Below, piece after piece: positions 51,018 through 59,220 of a stretch of DNA of 64,000 nt. This DNA is from Candidatus Lachnoclostridium avicola (GTDB taxonomy: Bacteria; Bacillota; Clostridia; Lachnospirales; Lachnospiraceae). Below the pieces are notes generated by a model. It was not told the DNA's origin. It saw only the letters and a program-made list of their open reading frames with translations, and did no database searches. Within the stretch, counting starts at the first letter, position 1, and each line of letters begins with the position of its first letter. A program made the position numbers and the translations under genes. The stretch is taken from contig DXFM01000007.1 of NCBI GenBank assembly GCA_019114465.1, forward strand, positions 32,975 to 96,974. Reading direction: 5' to 3'.

Positions 51018-52305
51018 AATACCGTTTTTTTCCAGATTGGACGTGCAGCTTCTCTGCTCCGCCGCCGCGGCGTTCGCCGTCGGCGCCCTGCTGTACATGT
51101 TTCTCAGCATGGGGGCTTACCGGCTGGTGGAGAGCCGTCTGTTCAGCCAGGAGGCGCGAAAAGAGCTGTCGGATGACTGTTATGAGAGACTGCAGGAATA
51201 TATTTCCGATTTCGGGCTGAGGGCTTCGGAGGCGTGGGAGCTGGATGGCTGGACCAGGCAGGAGAACGGCCTTCTGATCACCGTCTACGAAGGAGAGCAG
51301 GTGATTTATCAGAACGCGGATATAACGGTGGGCAGGGACTTTCCCAGGGCATTTTCCTATGGGCTGCAGTTCGCTGACGGCGAAGCGGAGGCCATGATCC
51401 TGTGCGCGCCTGGAATTGCCAGCTACCTGGCGGCGGATTTTACCTGCGGTTTTCTGGCGATTATAGGGGCCCTGTTTATTTTGTATCTCTGCATTCGGAG
51501 AAAGGTGCGCTATATCGGCCTGCTGGAGTCGGAGCTGCAGGTGCTGAAAGGCGGAAATCTGGACTATCCCGTGACGGTGAAGGGAAGGGATGAGCTGGCT
51601 TCTCTGGCCGCGGAGATGGACAATATGCGCCGGGCTATCCGGGACCGGCAGGCCAGGGAGGAACAGGCGGTGAAGGCCAACCGGGACCTGGTGACGGCCA
51701 TGTCCCACGACCTGCGCACGCCTCTCACCTCCCTTCTGGGATATACGGACATTTTGTCTCTGTCAGCCGGAGAAAACTCCAGGTTGTCCGCTGGACAGAG
51801 ACAGTACATTCAGGCGATCCGGGATAAGGCCAGACGGATCAAAGAATTGTCCGATCAGCTGTTTGAATATTTTCTCGTTTTTGGAAAGGAAAAAGAAGAT
51901 CTGGATTTTCAGCGGGTCAATGGAATCGAATTTCTGGGACAGGTGGTGGAGGAGAGTCTGTTTGATATGGAGAGCGAGGGATTTTTCATAGAGCGGAGCT
52001 CGGATGAGATTTCCTGCTCCCTGCTGGTGGACATTCCTTCTGTCCGGAGAGTGTTTGGAAATATTTTTTCCAATCTGTCCAAATACGCGGACCGGTCCAG
52101 CCCGGTGCAGGTCAGCTACCGTCAGACAGAAAACTGCCTGACCATCTCCTTCCGGAACCGGGCTGCCGGCTCTGCCATGAAAACAGAGAGCAGCGGCATC
52201 GGATTAAAGACCTGTAAACGGATCATGGAAGCCCACGGGGGAGAATTCCGGTGTGTCGGGGAAAATGGAATGTTTGAGACGGAGCTCACCTTTCCCGTGG
52301 CCTGA
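51010..52305 (+). CDS. Sensor histidine kinase of the exporter locus
   Basis: The 431-residue kinase starts at TTG 51010, inside the end of the response regulator gene; AAAGGGG is upstream. It has two membrane helices (LLCSAAAAFAVGALLYMFLSM, and the second at about residues 145-165 with LAIIGALFILYLCI), a HAMP region, a phosphoacceptor site MSHDLRTPLTSLLGY, and a C-terminal ATPase domain in which the N box NIFSNLSKYA and G2 GIGLKTCKRIMEAHGG are clear but the G1 box DxGxG is weak or missing (SFRNRAAGSA instead). This may reduce or alter ATP binding. Confidence 0.82.
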   Translation: MSRIPFFSRLDVQLLCSAAAAFAVGALLYMFLSMGAYRLVESRLFSQEARKELSDDCYERLQEYISDFGLRASEAWELDGWTRQENGLLITVYEGEQVIYQNADITVGRDFPRAFSYGLQFADGEAEAMILCAPGIASYLAADFTCGFLAIIGALFILYLCIRRKVRYIGLLESELQVLKGGNLDYPVTVKGRDELASLAAEMDNMRRAIRDRQAREEQAVKANRDLVTAMSHDLRTPLTSLLGYTDILSLSAGENSRLSAGQRQYIQAIRDKARRIKELSDQLFEYFLVFGKEKEDLDFQRVNGIEFLGQVVEESLFDMESEGFFIERSSDEISCSLLVDIPSVRRVFGNIFSNLSKYADRSSPVQVSYRQTENCLTISFRNRAAGSAMKTESSGIGLKTCKRIMEAHGGEFRCVGENGMFETELTFPVA

Positions 52306-52312
52306 CGGATGG

Positions 52313-52672
52313 TCAGTGACCGGGGCAGGCGATCTTTACGAGAGACTCGATCATGTGGTGGAGAAGCTGGGCTTTCTCTGTCTCCGCCGCTTTATAGTAG
52401 ACTTCTTTCCCCTCCCGGCGGCTTACGATCAGCCCGGCTGTCTTCAGCTGCTTCAGGTGGTGGGATACGGCGGGACTGCTCATCTCCACCATGGAAGAGA
52501 TATTGATTACACATTCCTCACAGTGGCACAGCAGCCAGAAAATCCGGAGACGGCTCGTGTCCCCCAGCTGTTTGAAAATCTCGGCGGCAGTCTGAAATTC
52601 GCCGGCACTGGGCATATGGTCCAGCTCATGCTCCATGGCCTGGCCGTGATCGTGGGGCAGTTGTTTCGTCAT
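52313..52672 (-). CDS. ArsR/SmtB family metal-type regulator
   Basis: The 119-residue regulator has the winged helix FKQLGDTSRLRIFWLL and the recognition helix MVEMSSPAVSHHLKQLKTAGL, then the wing REGKEVYYKA. Possible metal ligands are a Cys-rich CHCEECV (about residues 49-55) and His/Asp-rich ends (HDHGQAMEHELDHMP and a C-terminal HH). GGAGG is 9 bases before the ATG; a GTG one codon earlier is also possible. No target transporter lies next to it. A metal sensor is inferred. Confidence 0.83.
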   Translation of the reverse strand: MTKQLPHDHGQAMEHELDHMPSAGEFQTAAEIFKQLGDTSRLRIFWLLCHCEECVINISSMVEMSSPAVSHHLKQLKTAGLIVSRREGKEVYYKAAETEKAQLLHHMIESLVKIACPGH

Positions 52673-52704
52673 CACAGTAAACCTCCCTCCTATTCATTCT
52701 ATTA

Positions 52705-52733
52705 ATCGTATCATCGGCGGGGAGAAAAGTCAA
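52705..52733 (-). promoter_or_regulatory. Promoter of the ArsR gene
   Basis: Minus-strand TTGACT (52733-52728), a 17-base spacer and TACGAT (52710-52705). Confidence 0.5.
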
Positions 52734-52761
52734 ATGTGGGAGGACTTTCACTGGCCTTTTC

Positions 52762-52790
52762 TTGACAATCCCCCGTTCCCGTGGTATCCT
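52762..52790 (+). promoter_or_regulatory. Promoter of queT
   Basis: TTGACA (52762-52767), a 17-base spacer and TATCCT (52785-52790). It predicts a start near 52797 and an untranslated leader of about 118 bases. Confidence 0.7.
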
Positions 52791-52796
52791 TACACA

Positions 52797-52914
52797 CGTT
52801 GCAAAGCCCACAAAAACCAAGGTCTTACGGGCTTTCCGGCGGTCACCGCCGTAAAATGTGCCGAGTGTTCGAGACCTTCCACTCGTAAAACAAAACTAGA
52901 GGAGACAACCAAAT
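52797..52914 (+). ncRNA. queT leader with preQ1-riboswitch-like element
   Basis: The leader contains a stem AAAGCCC/GGGCTTT, a second hairpin CGGCGG-TCA-CCGCCG, and just before the start codon a small hairpin CGAGTG/CACTCG (52862-52867 and 52880-52885) whose loop begins TTC, followed by an A-rich tail TAAAACAAAACTAG that runs into the ribosome site AGAGGAG. A short stem-loop with TTC in the loop, and an A-rich tail that folds back, is the general design of preQ1 class I riboswitches. The gene downstream is queT, a known preQ1-regulated family. The extra upstream hairpins could belong to another preQ1 class. Confidence 0.6.
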
Positions 52915-53415
52915 ATGAGAAAAACCAACAAAACAGCGTACCAGCTGACCAGCGCTGCCGTGATCGCGGCGATCTATGTGGCGCTCACCCTGATGTTTCT
53001 GCCCATCGCTTACGGGCCCATTTCCTTCCGGATTTCAGAGCTGCTGTGCATCCTGCCCTACTTTACTCCGGCTGCGGTGCCGGGCCTGTTTGTGGGATGC
53101 TTCCTGGCCAATTTTCTGGCGGCCGCGGCGCCCATGGACGTGTTGTTCGGAAGCCTGGCGACCCTGATCGGGGCCTGGGGTTCTTACCGCCTGAGAAAGC
53201 ACAAATGGCTGGTGTGGCTGCCGCCGGTGATTGCCAATACCCTGGTGATTCCCTGGGTGCTGCGCATCGCCTACGGCAATGAAGAACTGATGCCGGTGCT
53301 GACCGGAACCATTTTCCTCAGCGAGGCCATCGCGGTGGGAGTTCTGGGCAATGCCCTGCTGCTGGCGCTGGATAAGTATAAAGGACTGATTTTCAAAAAG
53401 ACCATGGCGGAGTAA
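52915..53415 (+). CDS. queT: QueT family queuosine-precursor transporter
   Basis: The 166-residue membrane protein has five or six helices and the QueT pattern: AAIYVALTLMFLPIAYGPISFRISELLCILPYFTP in segments, and FVGCFLANFLAAAAPMDVLFGSLATLIGA. QueT proteins take up preQ0, preQ1 or queuine for the wobble base of tRNAs. The gene is single, with a riboswitch-like leader and a terminator, and no biosynthetic queuosine genes lie nearby. This fits a strain that salvages the precursor. Confidence 0.87.
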   Translation: MRKTNKTAYQLTSAAVIAAIYVALTLMFLPIAYGPISFRISELLCILPYFTPAAVPGLFVGCFLANFLAAAAPMDVLFGSLATLIGAWGSYRLRKHKWLVWLPPVIANTLVIPWVLRIAYGNEELMPVLTGTIFLSEAIAVGVLGNALLLALDKYKGLIFKKTMAE

Positions 53416-53477
53416 AAAAGCTCCAGGCCGGGAGATCCCTGAGAGAGGGATTCCCCGAAGCCTGGGGCTCTTTTTTT
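53414..53477. terminator. Bidirectional terminator after queT
   Basis: A long stem AGCTCCAGGC/GCCTGGGGCT with an inner ATCCCT/AGGGAT stem has seven T on the plus side and six A on the other. The ABC-class ATPase gene converges on it. Confidence 0.85.
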
Positions 53478-53502
53478 ACATAAAAGAAGTTCAAAGGTCG
53501 CG

Positions 53503-55245
53503 TTATCCCCGGAAGCGGTTCAGACAGGCGAAGATTTCCTGGGTTCTGGGTTTTGCCAGGCCGCAGGGCACATAGGAACTGCAGAAGGGTTCCCAGCCCT
53601 TTTTGTTCAGCAGATCCTCCAGAACGGCCACAGTCTGCTGCACCGATTTTCTGCCGTCGATTACCTGTTCTAAAGCGTACCGGAGCATGTGGGCCAGGGC
53701 GGAGGTCTGTTCAGAATCTGCCAGCTGCTCCACATATCTTAAATCCACCGTCTCCTTGTCCAGGGAGAAGGAATCCTTTCCGAAGGATTTGATCTTCATG
53801 TGTTCGTGGCGGCTGCCGCCGTCCCGTCCCCGGCCGTAATCCCTGCCTCTGCGGTCAGAGCCGCCCTGTCTTCCGCGCCCATATGGGGGAAGAGCTCTGG
53901 TGAAGGAGGGAACGGCAAAGCCGGGGGCCTGGGTCCGGGGAGCCTGGTGGTCTTTGCAGAGAGCTTTCACCTTGTCGGTGATGTCCACGGGGCGGTAGCA
54001 GTCCATCTGCACGATCTTGTCGGCGATGTAGAAGAAAGCTCCGGAGCTGCCGGCCACCAGGATGGTGGAGATGCCCGCCTTCTCAAACAGATCCCTGGCC
54101 CGCTCCAGAAACGGGGTGATGGGCTCCTTGTCCCGGCTGATCACCTGCTGCATAAAATCATCCCGCACCATAAAGTTGGTGGCGGAGGTGTCCTCATCGA
54201 TGAGGAAGAGCCGGGAGCCGGCCTCAATATTTTCCACCACGCCCGCTGCCTGGGAGGTGCTTCCGCTGGCGTCAGGGGTGGAGAAGACGGAGGTGTCCTT
54301 TTTGTTGGGCAGGTCGTTGATAAACATGGAAATGTTCACGTTCCGGATGGAACGGCCGTCCTCCGCCCGCAGTTTCACCGCCGTGCTGTCGGTGATCACA
54401 AATTCCCGGCCGTCCCCGGCGATGTGGTCGTAGACGCCGTTCTGCAGAGCCTCCAGCAGGGTGGATTTGCCGTGATAGCCGCCGCCCACGATCAGGGTGA
54501 TTCCCTCCGGGATTGCCATTCCCGTGATCTTGCCTCTATGGGGCAGGGTGAAGGTCCTCTCCATGGATGCGGGGGAGACAAAGGGAACGCTGTCCTTTAA
54601 CGGAAGGTCGGACACGCCGCTTTTTCGGGGAAGAATGGAGCCGTTGGCTACAAATGCCGCCAGTTTTTCCTCTTTTAAGATATGGCGGACAGCCTCCTGA
54701 TCTTCTGCCAGGAATACCGCCTGCTCCACCTGTTTTCCGTCCAGTTTCCGGTAGAAGAAGCTGTTTTCCACGCACCGGGGCAGGAAGTCAAACAGAATTT
54801 TTTCCAGCTCTCCCGCGTTGATGGTCCGGCCGAAGGCGGGGAATCCTACGTGGAAGCGGGCGGTGATGCCCGCCGCAGTGATCTGGCAGGCGCTCCGCTC
54901 CAGCACCTCCTGGCCGCAGCGGGTGATGGAGAGCAGACCGCTCTTTCCGGAGCCTTTCGCTTTGAAGTTGAAATCCTCAAACTGGGAGGCCAGCCGCCTG
55001 GTGAGGAAGTCCTGAAGGGCGATGCGGGAGCAGTCCTTTTCATAGGTAAACGTGGGAAATCCTGCATTTTTGTGGGGAATTTCCACATGGAGGCTGGACG
55101 GGGAGGCGAAGGGGTCTCCCTGCACGTGGTCGATGGACAGCAGATAGCTGCCGAACTGATAAGTTCCGGCCAGAGACTTGTAGGCCGGGTAGCTTTTATG
55201 ATCGATGGAGCGCAGCAGAGTGCGCAGTTCATTGGATGATTTCAT
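53503..55245 (-). CDS. ABC-class ATPase (COG3044 type) with RG-rich insert
   Basis: The 580-residue protein belongs to the stand-alone ABC-class ATPases (PF09818). It has an N-terminal domain (about 1-200), then a P-loop GGGYHGKSTLLEALQNG at about residue 254 and a LFLIDEDTSATNFMVRDD Walker B region. Between about residues 445 and 480 lies a run of Arg/Gly/Asp-rich sequence (GRGRQGGSDRRGRDYGRGRD), not usual in ATPases but typical of RNA-binding RGG tails. The ATG at 55245 follows AAGGAG by 8 bases; an earlier GTG is less suited. It is unrelated to membrane transport. Related proteins include trypanosome MRB1590 in RNA editing; a role in RNA work is possible but unproven. Confidence 0.75.
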   Translation of the reverse strand: MKSSNELRTLLRSIDHKSYPAYKSLAGTYQFGSYLLSIDHVQGDPFASPSSLHVEIPHKNAGFPTFTYEKDCSRIALQDFLTRRLASQFEDFNFKAKGSGKSGLLSITRCGQEVLERSACQITAAGITARFHVGFPAFGRTINAGELEKILFDFLPRCVENSFFYRKLDGKQVEQAVFLAEDQEAVRHILKEEKLAAFVANGSILPRKSGVSDLPLKDSVPFVSPASMERTFTLPHRGKITGMAIPEGITLIVGGGYHGKSTLLEALQNGVYDHIAGDGREFVITDSTAVKLRAEDGRSIRNVNISMFINDLPNKKDTSVFSTPDASGSTSQAAGVVENIEAGSRLFLIDEDTSATNFMVRDDFMQQVISRDKEPITPFLERARDLFEKAGISTILVAGSSGAFFYIADKIVQMDCYRPVDITDKVKALCKDHQAPRTQAPGFAVPSFTRALPPYGRGRQGGSDRRGRDYGRGRDGGSRHEHMKIKSFGKDSFSLDKETVDLRYVEQLADSEQTSALAHMLRYALEQVIDGRKSVQQTVAVLEDLLNKKGWEPFCSSYVPCGLAKPRTQEIFACLNRFRG

Positions 55246-55343
55246 AATATTCACTCCTTATTTTCAAACAATCCATACAACAGCATAACGCAGACCGGAC
55301 CGGGTTTCAAGAAAAAAGAAGGCGTTGTTTGCAAAAAAGTTCT

Positions 55344-55372
55344 TTGAGAGAAGATGGTTTATCCGTTATAAT
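55344..55372 (+). promoter_or_regulatory. Promoter of the DUF1576 gene
   Basis: TTGAGA (55344-55349), a 17-base spacer and TATAAT (55367-55372). Confidence 0.6.
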
Positions 55373-55418
55373 GGAAAGAAAAGCGTCGGGGGGAGGCGCA
55401 TGGGAGAGGGGTAGATCT

Positions 55419-56699
55419 ATGTTTGAAAAAAGGCTGCTGACCAGAACGGAGCGGTTCGGACTTCTGGCACTGGTGCCGTTTTATTTTATTGTGATGGGAC
55501 TGCTGATTCAGCCGCCGGCACAAATTCTTCAGGGGCTGGCCAATATTATCCGGGAACCGGATTTTCTCATCACCGACTATTTTGTCATCGGGGGAATCGG
55601 GGCGGCCCTGGTCAACGCCGGGATTCTGGGCCTGCTGTGCGTCGCGGCTGTCTATGCCCTGGGAATGAACTTCAGCGGACACACCATCACGTCCTGCTTT
55701 CTGATGCTGGGCTTTTCTCTGTTCGGCAAGAACATCGTAAATATCTGGGCGATTCTCGCGGGTGTCTGTCTCTATGCAGTCTATCACCGCACTTCTCTCA
55801 CCAGATATATCTATGTGGGCATTTACGGCACCAGCCTGTCGCCCATTATCACACAGATTCTGCAGATTGTGGAGCTGCCTTTCGGGCTGCGGCTGATTGC
55901 CGCCGTGGCTGTGGGGATCATGATCGGATTTGTGCTGCCCCCTCTGTCCACCCATGTGCACTACGCCCATAAGGGGTATTCCCTGTACAACGTGGGATTT
56001 GCCGCCGGAATCATTGCCACAGTCATCGTCTCCCTCATGAAGTCCTTCGGTGTGGAGACAAAATCCCGTCTGATCTGGTCCACGGGAAACGACCGGCTGT
56101 TTGCGGTGCTGCTCACCATTCTGTTTGGTTCCATGATCCTTTCCGGTCTGCTCTGGCAGGGAAAGGACGTCCTTGCCGCCTATAAAAGGATCTGGAAATC
56201 TACCGGCATTTCAGGAACGGATTATGTGAAGGAAGAGGGATTTGCGGCGACTCTGTTCAATATGGGCGTCAACGGCCTGTTTGCCACCTTTTTCGTCATA
56301 GCCGTGGGCGGGGATTTAAACGGCCCCACCATCGGCGGCATTTTCACCATCGTGGGTTTCAGCTCCACGGGAAAGCATCTGCGCAACATCGCGCCCATCA
56401 TGCTGGGGGTATACCTGGCTAGTTTTACTAAGGAGTGGGACATTTACGAGCCGTCTCCCATGCTGGCCCTGCTGTTTTCCACCACCCTGGCCCCTGTGGC
56501 CGGGCAGTTCGGGGTGATCCCGGGGCTGATTGCCGGGTATCTCCACTCGTCGGTGGCCTTAAATGTGGGAATTCTTTACGGCGGCATGAATCTGTACAAT
56601 AACGGATTCGCCGGCGGAATCGTGGCCATATTTATGGTGCCGGTGATCCAGTCCATTGAAGACAGGAGAGCGAGGGCAAGAGGAAGCCTGTCTCTGTAG
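55419..56699 (+). CDS. DUF1576 multi-span membrane protein
   Basis: The 426-residue protein has about eleven hydrophobic helices. Two halves resemble each other (GHTITSCFLMLGFSLFGKNIVNI and GPTIGGIFTIVGFSSTGKHLRNI, each followed by a run of helices), suggesting an inverted or tandem repeat like many transporters. It matches DUF1576. No motif gives a substrate. The ATG at 55419 follows GAGAGGGG by 7 bases; a longer start overlaps the promoter. It stands alone. Confidence 0.75.
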   Translation: MFEKRLLTRTERFGLLALVPFYFIVMGLLIQPPAQILQGLANIIREPDFLITDYFVIGGIGAALVNAGILGLLCVAAVYALGMNFSGHTITSCFLMLGFSLFGKNIVNIWAILAGVCLYAVYHRTSLTRYIYVGIYGTSLSPIITQILQIVELPFGLRLIAAVAVGIMIGFVLPPLSTHVHYAHKGYSLYNVGFAAGIIATVIVSLMKSFGVETKSRLIWSTGNDRLFAVLLTILFGSMILSGLLWQGKDVLAAYKRIWKSTGISGTDYVKEEGFAATLFNMGVNGLFATFFVIAVGGDLNGPTIGGIFTIVGFSSTGKHLRNIAPIMLGVYLASFTKEWDIYEPSPMLALLFSTTLAPVAGQFGVIPGLIAGYLHSSVALNVGILYGGMNLYNNGFAGGIVAIFMVPVIQSIEDRRARARGSLSL

Positions 56700-56783
56700 G
56701 TTCAGGGCACAGAATGGGCGGAAGCCGGATTTCCGGCACAGGATTTGTAAGATTTTCAGCAGGAAATATTAAGACTTGCGCAC

Positions 56784-56812
56784 TTTACAAACAGAGGCGG
56801 ATGGGGTATGCT
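56784..56812 (+). promoter_or_regulatory. Promoter of the small lipoprotein gene
   Basis: TTTACA (56784-56789), a 17-base spacer and TATGCT (56807-56812). Confidence 0.55.
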
Positions 56813-56844
56813 GAATCCGTAAGCAGGGAGGAGGTTGATGCTGC

Positions 56845-57216
56845 ATGAAGAAAAAAACGACTGCGATTGCCGCGGCGGCGGTTCTGACCCTGGCGGCGGT
56901 CATGACAGCCTGCGGAGGAAAAGATACACAGGAGAGCCAGACGACAGCGGAAGTGACGGAAACGGAGACGGAGGAGACGACGGCGGAAGAGACGGAGACG
57001 GAGGCAGAAGAGGAGCTTACCGTTACCGGTGAGATTGTGGCCGCCGGCATGAGCTCCATCACCATCCGGACAGAGGACGGTTCCGAGGAGAGCTATCTGA
57101 AGGAGGACACGGAGGTGGACATGGAAGGAGACCAGGTGGAGGGAACTATGGTCACCATCACCTATGTGGTGCGGGACGGGATGAATTACGCTCTGCTGAT
57201 CACCGACGCCCAGTAA
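56845..57216 (+). CDS. Small acidic lipoprotein
   Basis: The 123-residue protein has a lipoprotein signal (MKKKTTAIAAAAVLTLAAVMTACGG, lipid-modified Cys at 23), a Thr/Glu-rich linker (ETEETTAEETETEAEEE), and a small beta-rich domain (VTGEIVAAGMSSITIRTEDGSEESYL) with an OB-like look. It would be anchored on the outer face of the membrane. AGGAGG precedes the ATG. No family could be named with certainty; many gut Clostridia encode similar short lipoproteins. Confidence 0.75.
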   Translation: MKKKTTAIAAAAVLTLAAVMTACGGKDTQESQTTAEVTETETEETTAEETETEAEEELTVTGEIVAAGMSSITIRTEDGSEESYLKEDTEVDMEGDQVEGTMVTITYVVRDGMNYALLITDAQ

Positions 57217-57257
57217 CCGATTTCCCGGCCGTCCGGTCGGAAAATTTCCGAAAAACC

Positions 57258-57285
57258 TTGAAAAATCGGGAAAAACCTGTACAAT
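57258..57285 (+). promoter_or_regulatory. Promoter of the ABC-F gene
   Basis: TTGAAA (57258-57263), a 16-base spacer and TACAAT (57280-57285). The leader that follows holds a terminator-like hairpin. Confidence 0.55.
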
Positions 57286-57301
57286 AAGATTGATAACAGA
57301 G

Positions 57302-57328
57302 AGAGGGGCCAGTTTTGACCCCTCTTTT
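57302..57328 (+). terminator. Attenuator-like hairpin in the ABC-F leader
   Basis: AGAGGGG pairs with CCCCTCT around a 10-base loop and is followed by TTT. It lies in the 5' leader, about 44 bases before the start codon, and could make expression depend on ribosome or antibiotic status. Confidence 0.45.
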
Positions 57329-57371
57329 CAGGCGCAAACAACCACAGGGAAACCTTTAAGGAGTCAGAAGA

Positions 57372-59000
57372 ATGATTAGTGCAAATAACATTACACTGAG
57401 AGTAGGAAAAAAGGCATTGTTTGAGGACGTGAACATTAAGTTTACGGAGGGCAACTGCTACGGCGTCATCGGAGCCAACGGCGCCGGAAAGTCTACATTT
57501 TTGAAAATCCTGTCCGGCCAGCTGGAACCCACCTCCGGCGAAGTGGTGATCGGCCAGGGCGAGCGGCTTTCCTTCCTGCAGCAGGATCATTTTAAATATG
57601 ATGAGTTCCAGGTACTGGACACCGTCATCATGGGAAACGCCAGGCTGTATGAGATTATGAAGGAGAAGGACGCCATCTACATGAAGGAAGATTTCACCGA
57701 CGAGGACGGCATCAAGGCCGCCGAGCTGGAAGGGGAATTTGCCTCCATGAACGGCTGGGAGGCGGAATCCGACGCGGCCAACCTGTTAAACGGCCTTGGC
57801 ATTGAGACGGAATACCACTACAGCCTGATGAAAGACCTGACCGGCGCGCAGAAGGTGAAGGTGCTTCTTGCCCAGGCGCTGTTCGGCAATCCGGATATCC
57901 TGCTGCTGGACGAGCCCACCAACCACCTGGATCTGGACGCCATTGCGTGGCTGGAGGAGTTCCTCATCAATTTTGAGAATACGGTGATCGTGGTGTCCCA
58001 CGACCGTTATTTCCTGAACAAGGTCTGCACCCATATCGCGGACATCGACTACGGAAAGATTCAGCTCTACGCCGGAAACTACGATTTCTGGTACGAGTCC
58101 AGCCAGCTGATGATCCGTCAGATGAAGGAGGCCAACCGGAAGAAAGAGGAGAAGATCAAGGAGCTGCAGGAATTTATCCAGCGGTTCTCCGCCAACGCCT
58201 CCAAATCCAAGCAGGCAACTTCCAGAAAGAGAGCTCTGGAGAAAATTGAGCTGGACGACATCCGTCCCTCCAGCAGAAAGTATCCCTATATCGATTTCCG
58301 TCCCAACCGTGAGATCGGAAACGAGGTGCTGACGGTGGATCATATTTCCAAGACCATCGACGGGGAGAAGATTCTGGATAACATTTCCTTTATCTTAAAC
58401 CGGGAGGATAAAGTGGCTCTCGTAGGCCCCAACGAGCGGGCGAAGACGGTGCTGTTCCAGATCCTGGCGGGAGAGATGGAGCCGGATGAGGGAAGCTACA
58501 AGTGGGGACTGACCACCACCCAGGCATATTTCCCGAAGGACAACTCCGCAGAGTTTGACAACGAGGACACCATTGTGGAGTGGCTGACCCAGTATTCCGA
58601 GGAGAAGGACGTGACCTACGTCCGCGGTTTCCTGGGAAGAATGCTGTTTGCCGGCGAGGACGGCGTCAAGAAGGTGAAGGTGCTCTCCGGAGGCGAGAAG
58701 GTGCGCTGCATGCTTTCCAAGCTGATGATTTCCGGGGCCAACGTGCTCATGCTGGACGAGCCCACGGACCATCTGGACATGGAAGCCATCACCGCCTTAA
58801 ACAACGGACTGATCAAGTTCCCCGGCGTGCTGATTTTCTCTTCCCGTGATCATCAGATCGTGGAGACCACGGCCAACCGGATCATGGAGATCGTAAACGG
58901 CCAGCTGATCGACAAGATCACCACCTATGACGAATATCTGGCTAACGACGAGATGGCCAGAAAACGTCAGGTATTTGAGATGACGGAGAAGGACGACTGA
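57372..59000 (+). CDS. ABC-F family ATPase (YkpA/YbiT-like)
   Basis: The 542-residue protein has two soluble ATPase domains. The first has an intact Walker A GANGAGKSTFLKIL and a signature LTGAQKVKVLLAQALF; Walker B is LLLDEPTNHLDLD. The linker contains a Lys/Arg-rich stretch (FIQRFSANASKSKQATSRKRALEK). The second domain has an odd Walker A GPNERAKTVLFQIL, in which the GK pair reads AK, and a signature LSGGEKVRCMLSKLMI. ABC-F proteins act on ribosomes as translation factors or antibiotic resistance proteins. The YkpA/YbiT group commonly has this altered second P-loop. No resistance phenotype can be predicted. Confidence 0.88.
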   Translation: MISANNITLRVGKKALFEDVNIKFTEGNCYGVIGANGAGKSTFLKILSGQLEPTSGEVVIGQGERLSFLQQDHFKYDEFQVLDTVIMGNARLYEIMKEKDAIYMKEDFTDEDGIKAAELEGEFASMNGWEAESDAANLLNGLGIETEYHYSLMKDLTGAQKVKVLLAQALFGNPDILLLDEPTNHLDLDAIAWLEEFLINFENTVIVVSHDRYFLNKVCTHIADIDYGKIQLYAGNYDFWYESSQLMIRQMKEANRKKEEKIKELQEFIQRFSANASKSKQATSRKRALEKIELDDIRPSSRKYPYIDFRPNREIGNEVLTVDHISKTIDGEKILDNISFILNREDKVALVGPNERAKTVLFQILAGEMEPDEGSYKWGLTTTQAYFPKDNSAEFDNEDTIVEWLTQYSEEKDVTYVRGFLGRMLFAGEDGVKKVKVLSGGEKVRCMLSKLMISGANVLMLDEPTDHLDMEAITALNNGLIKFPGVLIFSSRDHQIVETTANRIMEIVNGQLIDKITTYDEYLANDEMARKRQVFEMTEKDD

Positions 59001-59061
59001 CAGTGATAAAAGGGCGGAGCTGCCTGGAAACGGAGCAGCCCTGCCGGACGATAAGAGTGAT

Positions 59062-59098
59062 GGCCCGATTCCGGCTTTCTGCCGGATCGGGCCTTTTT
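59062..59098 (+). terminator. Terminator after the ABC-F gene
   Basis: GGCCCGAT-T-CCGG pairs with CCGG-ATCGGGCC around a 7-base loop, followed by five T. Confidence 0.85.
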
Positions 59099-59220
59099 CT
59101 GCGGTAAAATAGTAAGCGAAGCTTAAAGGAAAAGCAATAAATTTCCTTCTCTGTTATGGTATGATGAAAGTCAGAAGAACCGGCGGAAAAGGCCGGATGA
59201 GACAGAAGGAGGAAATGCTG

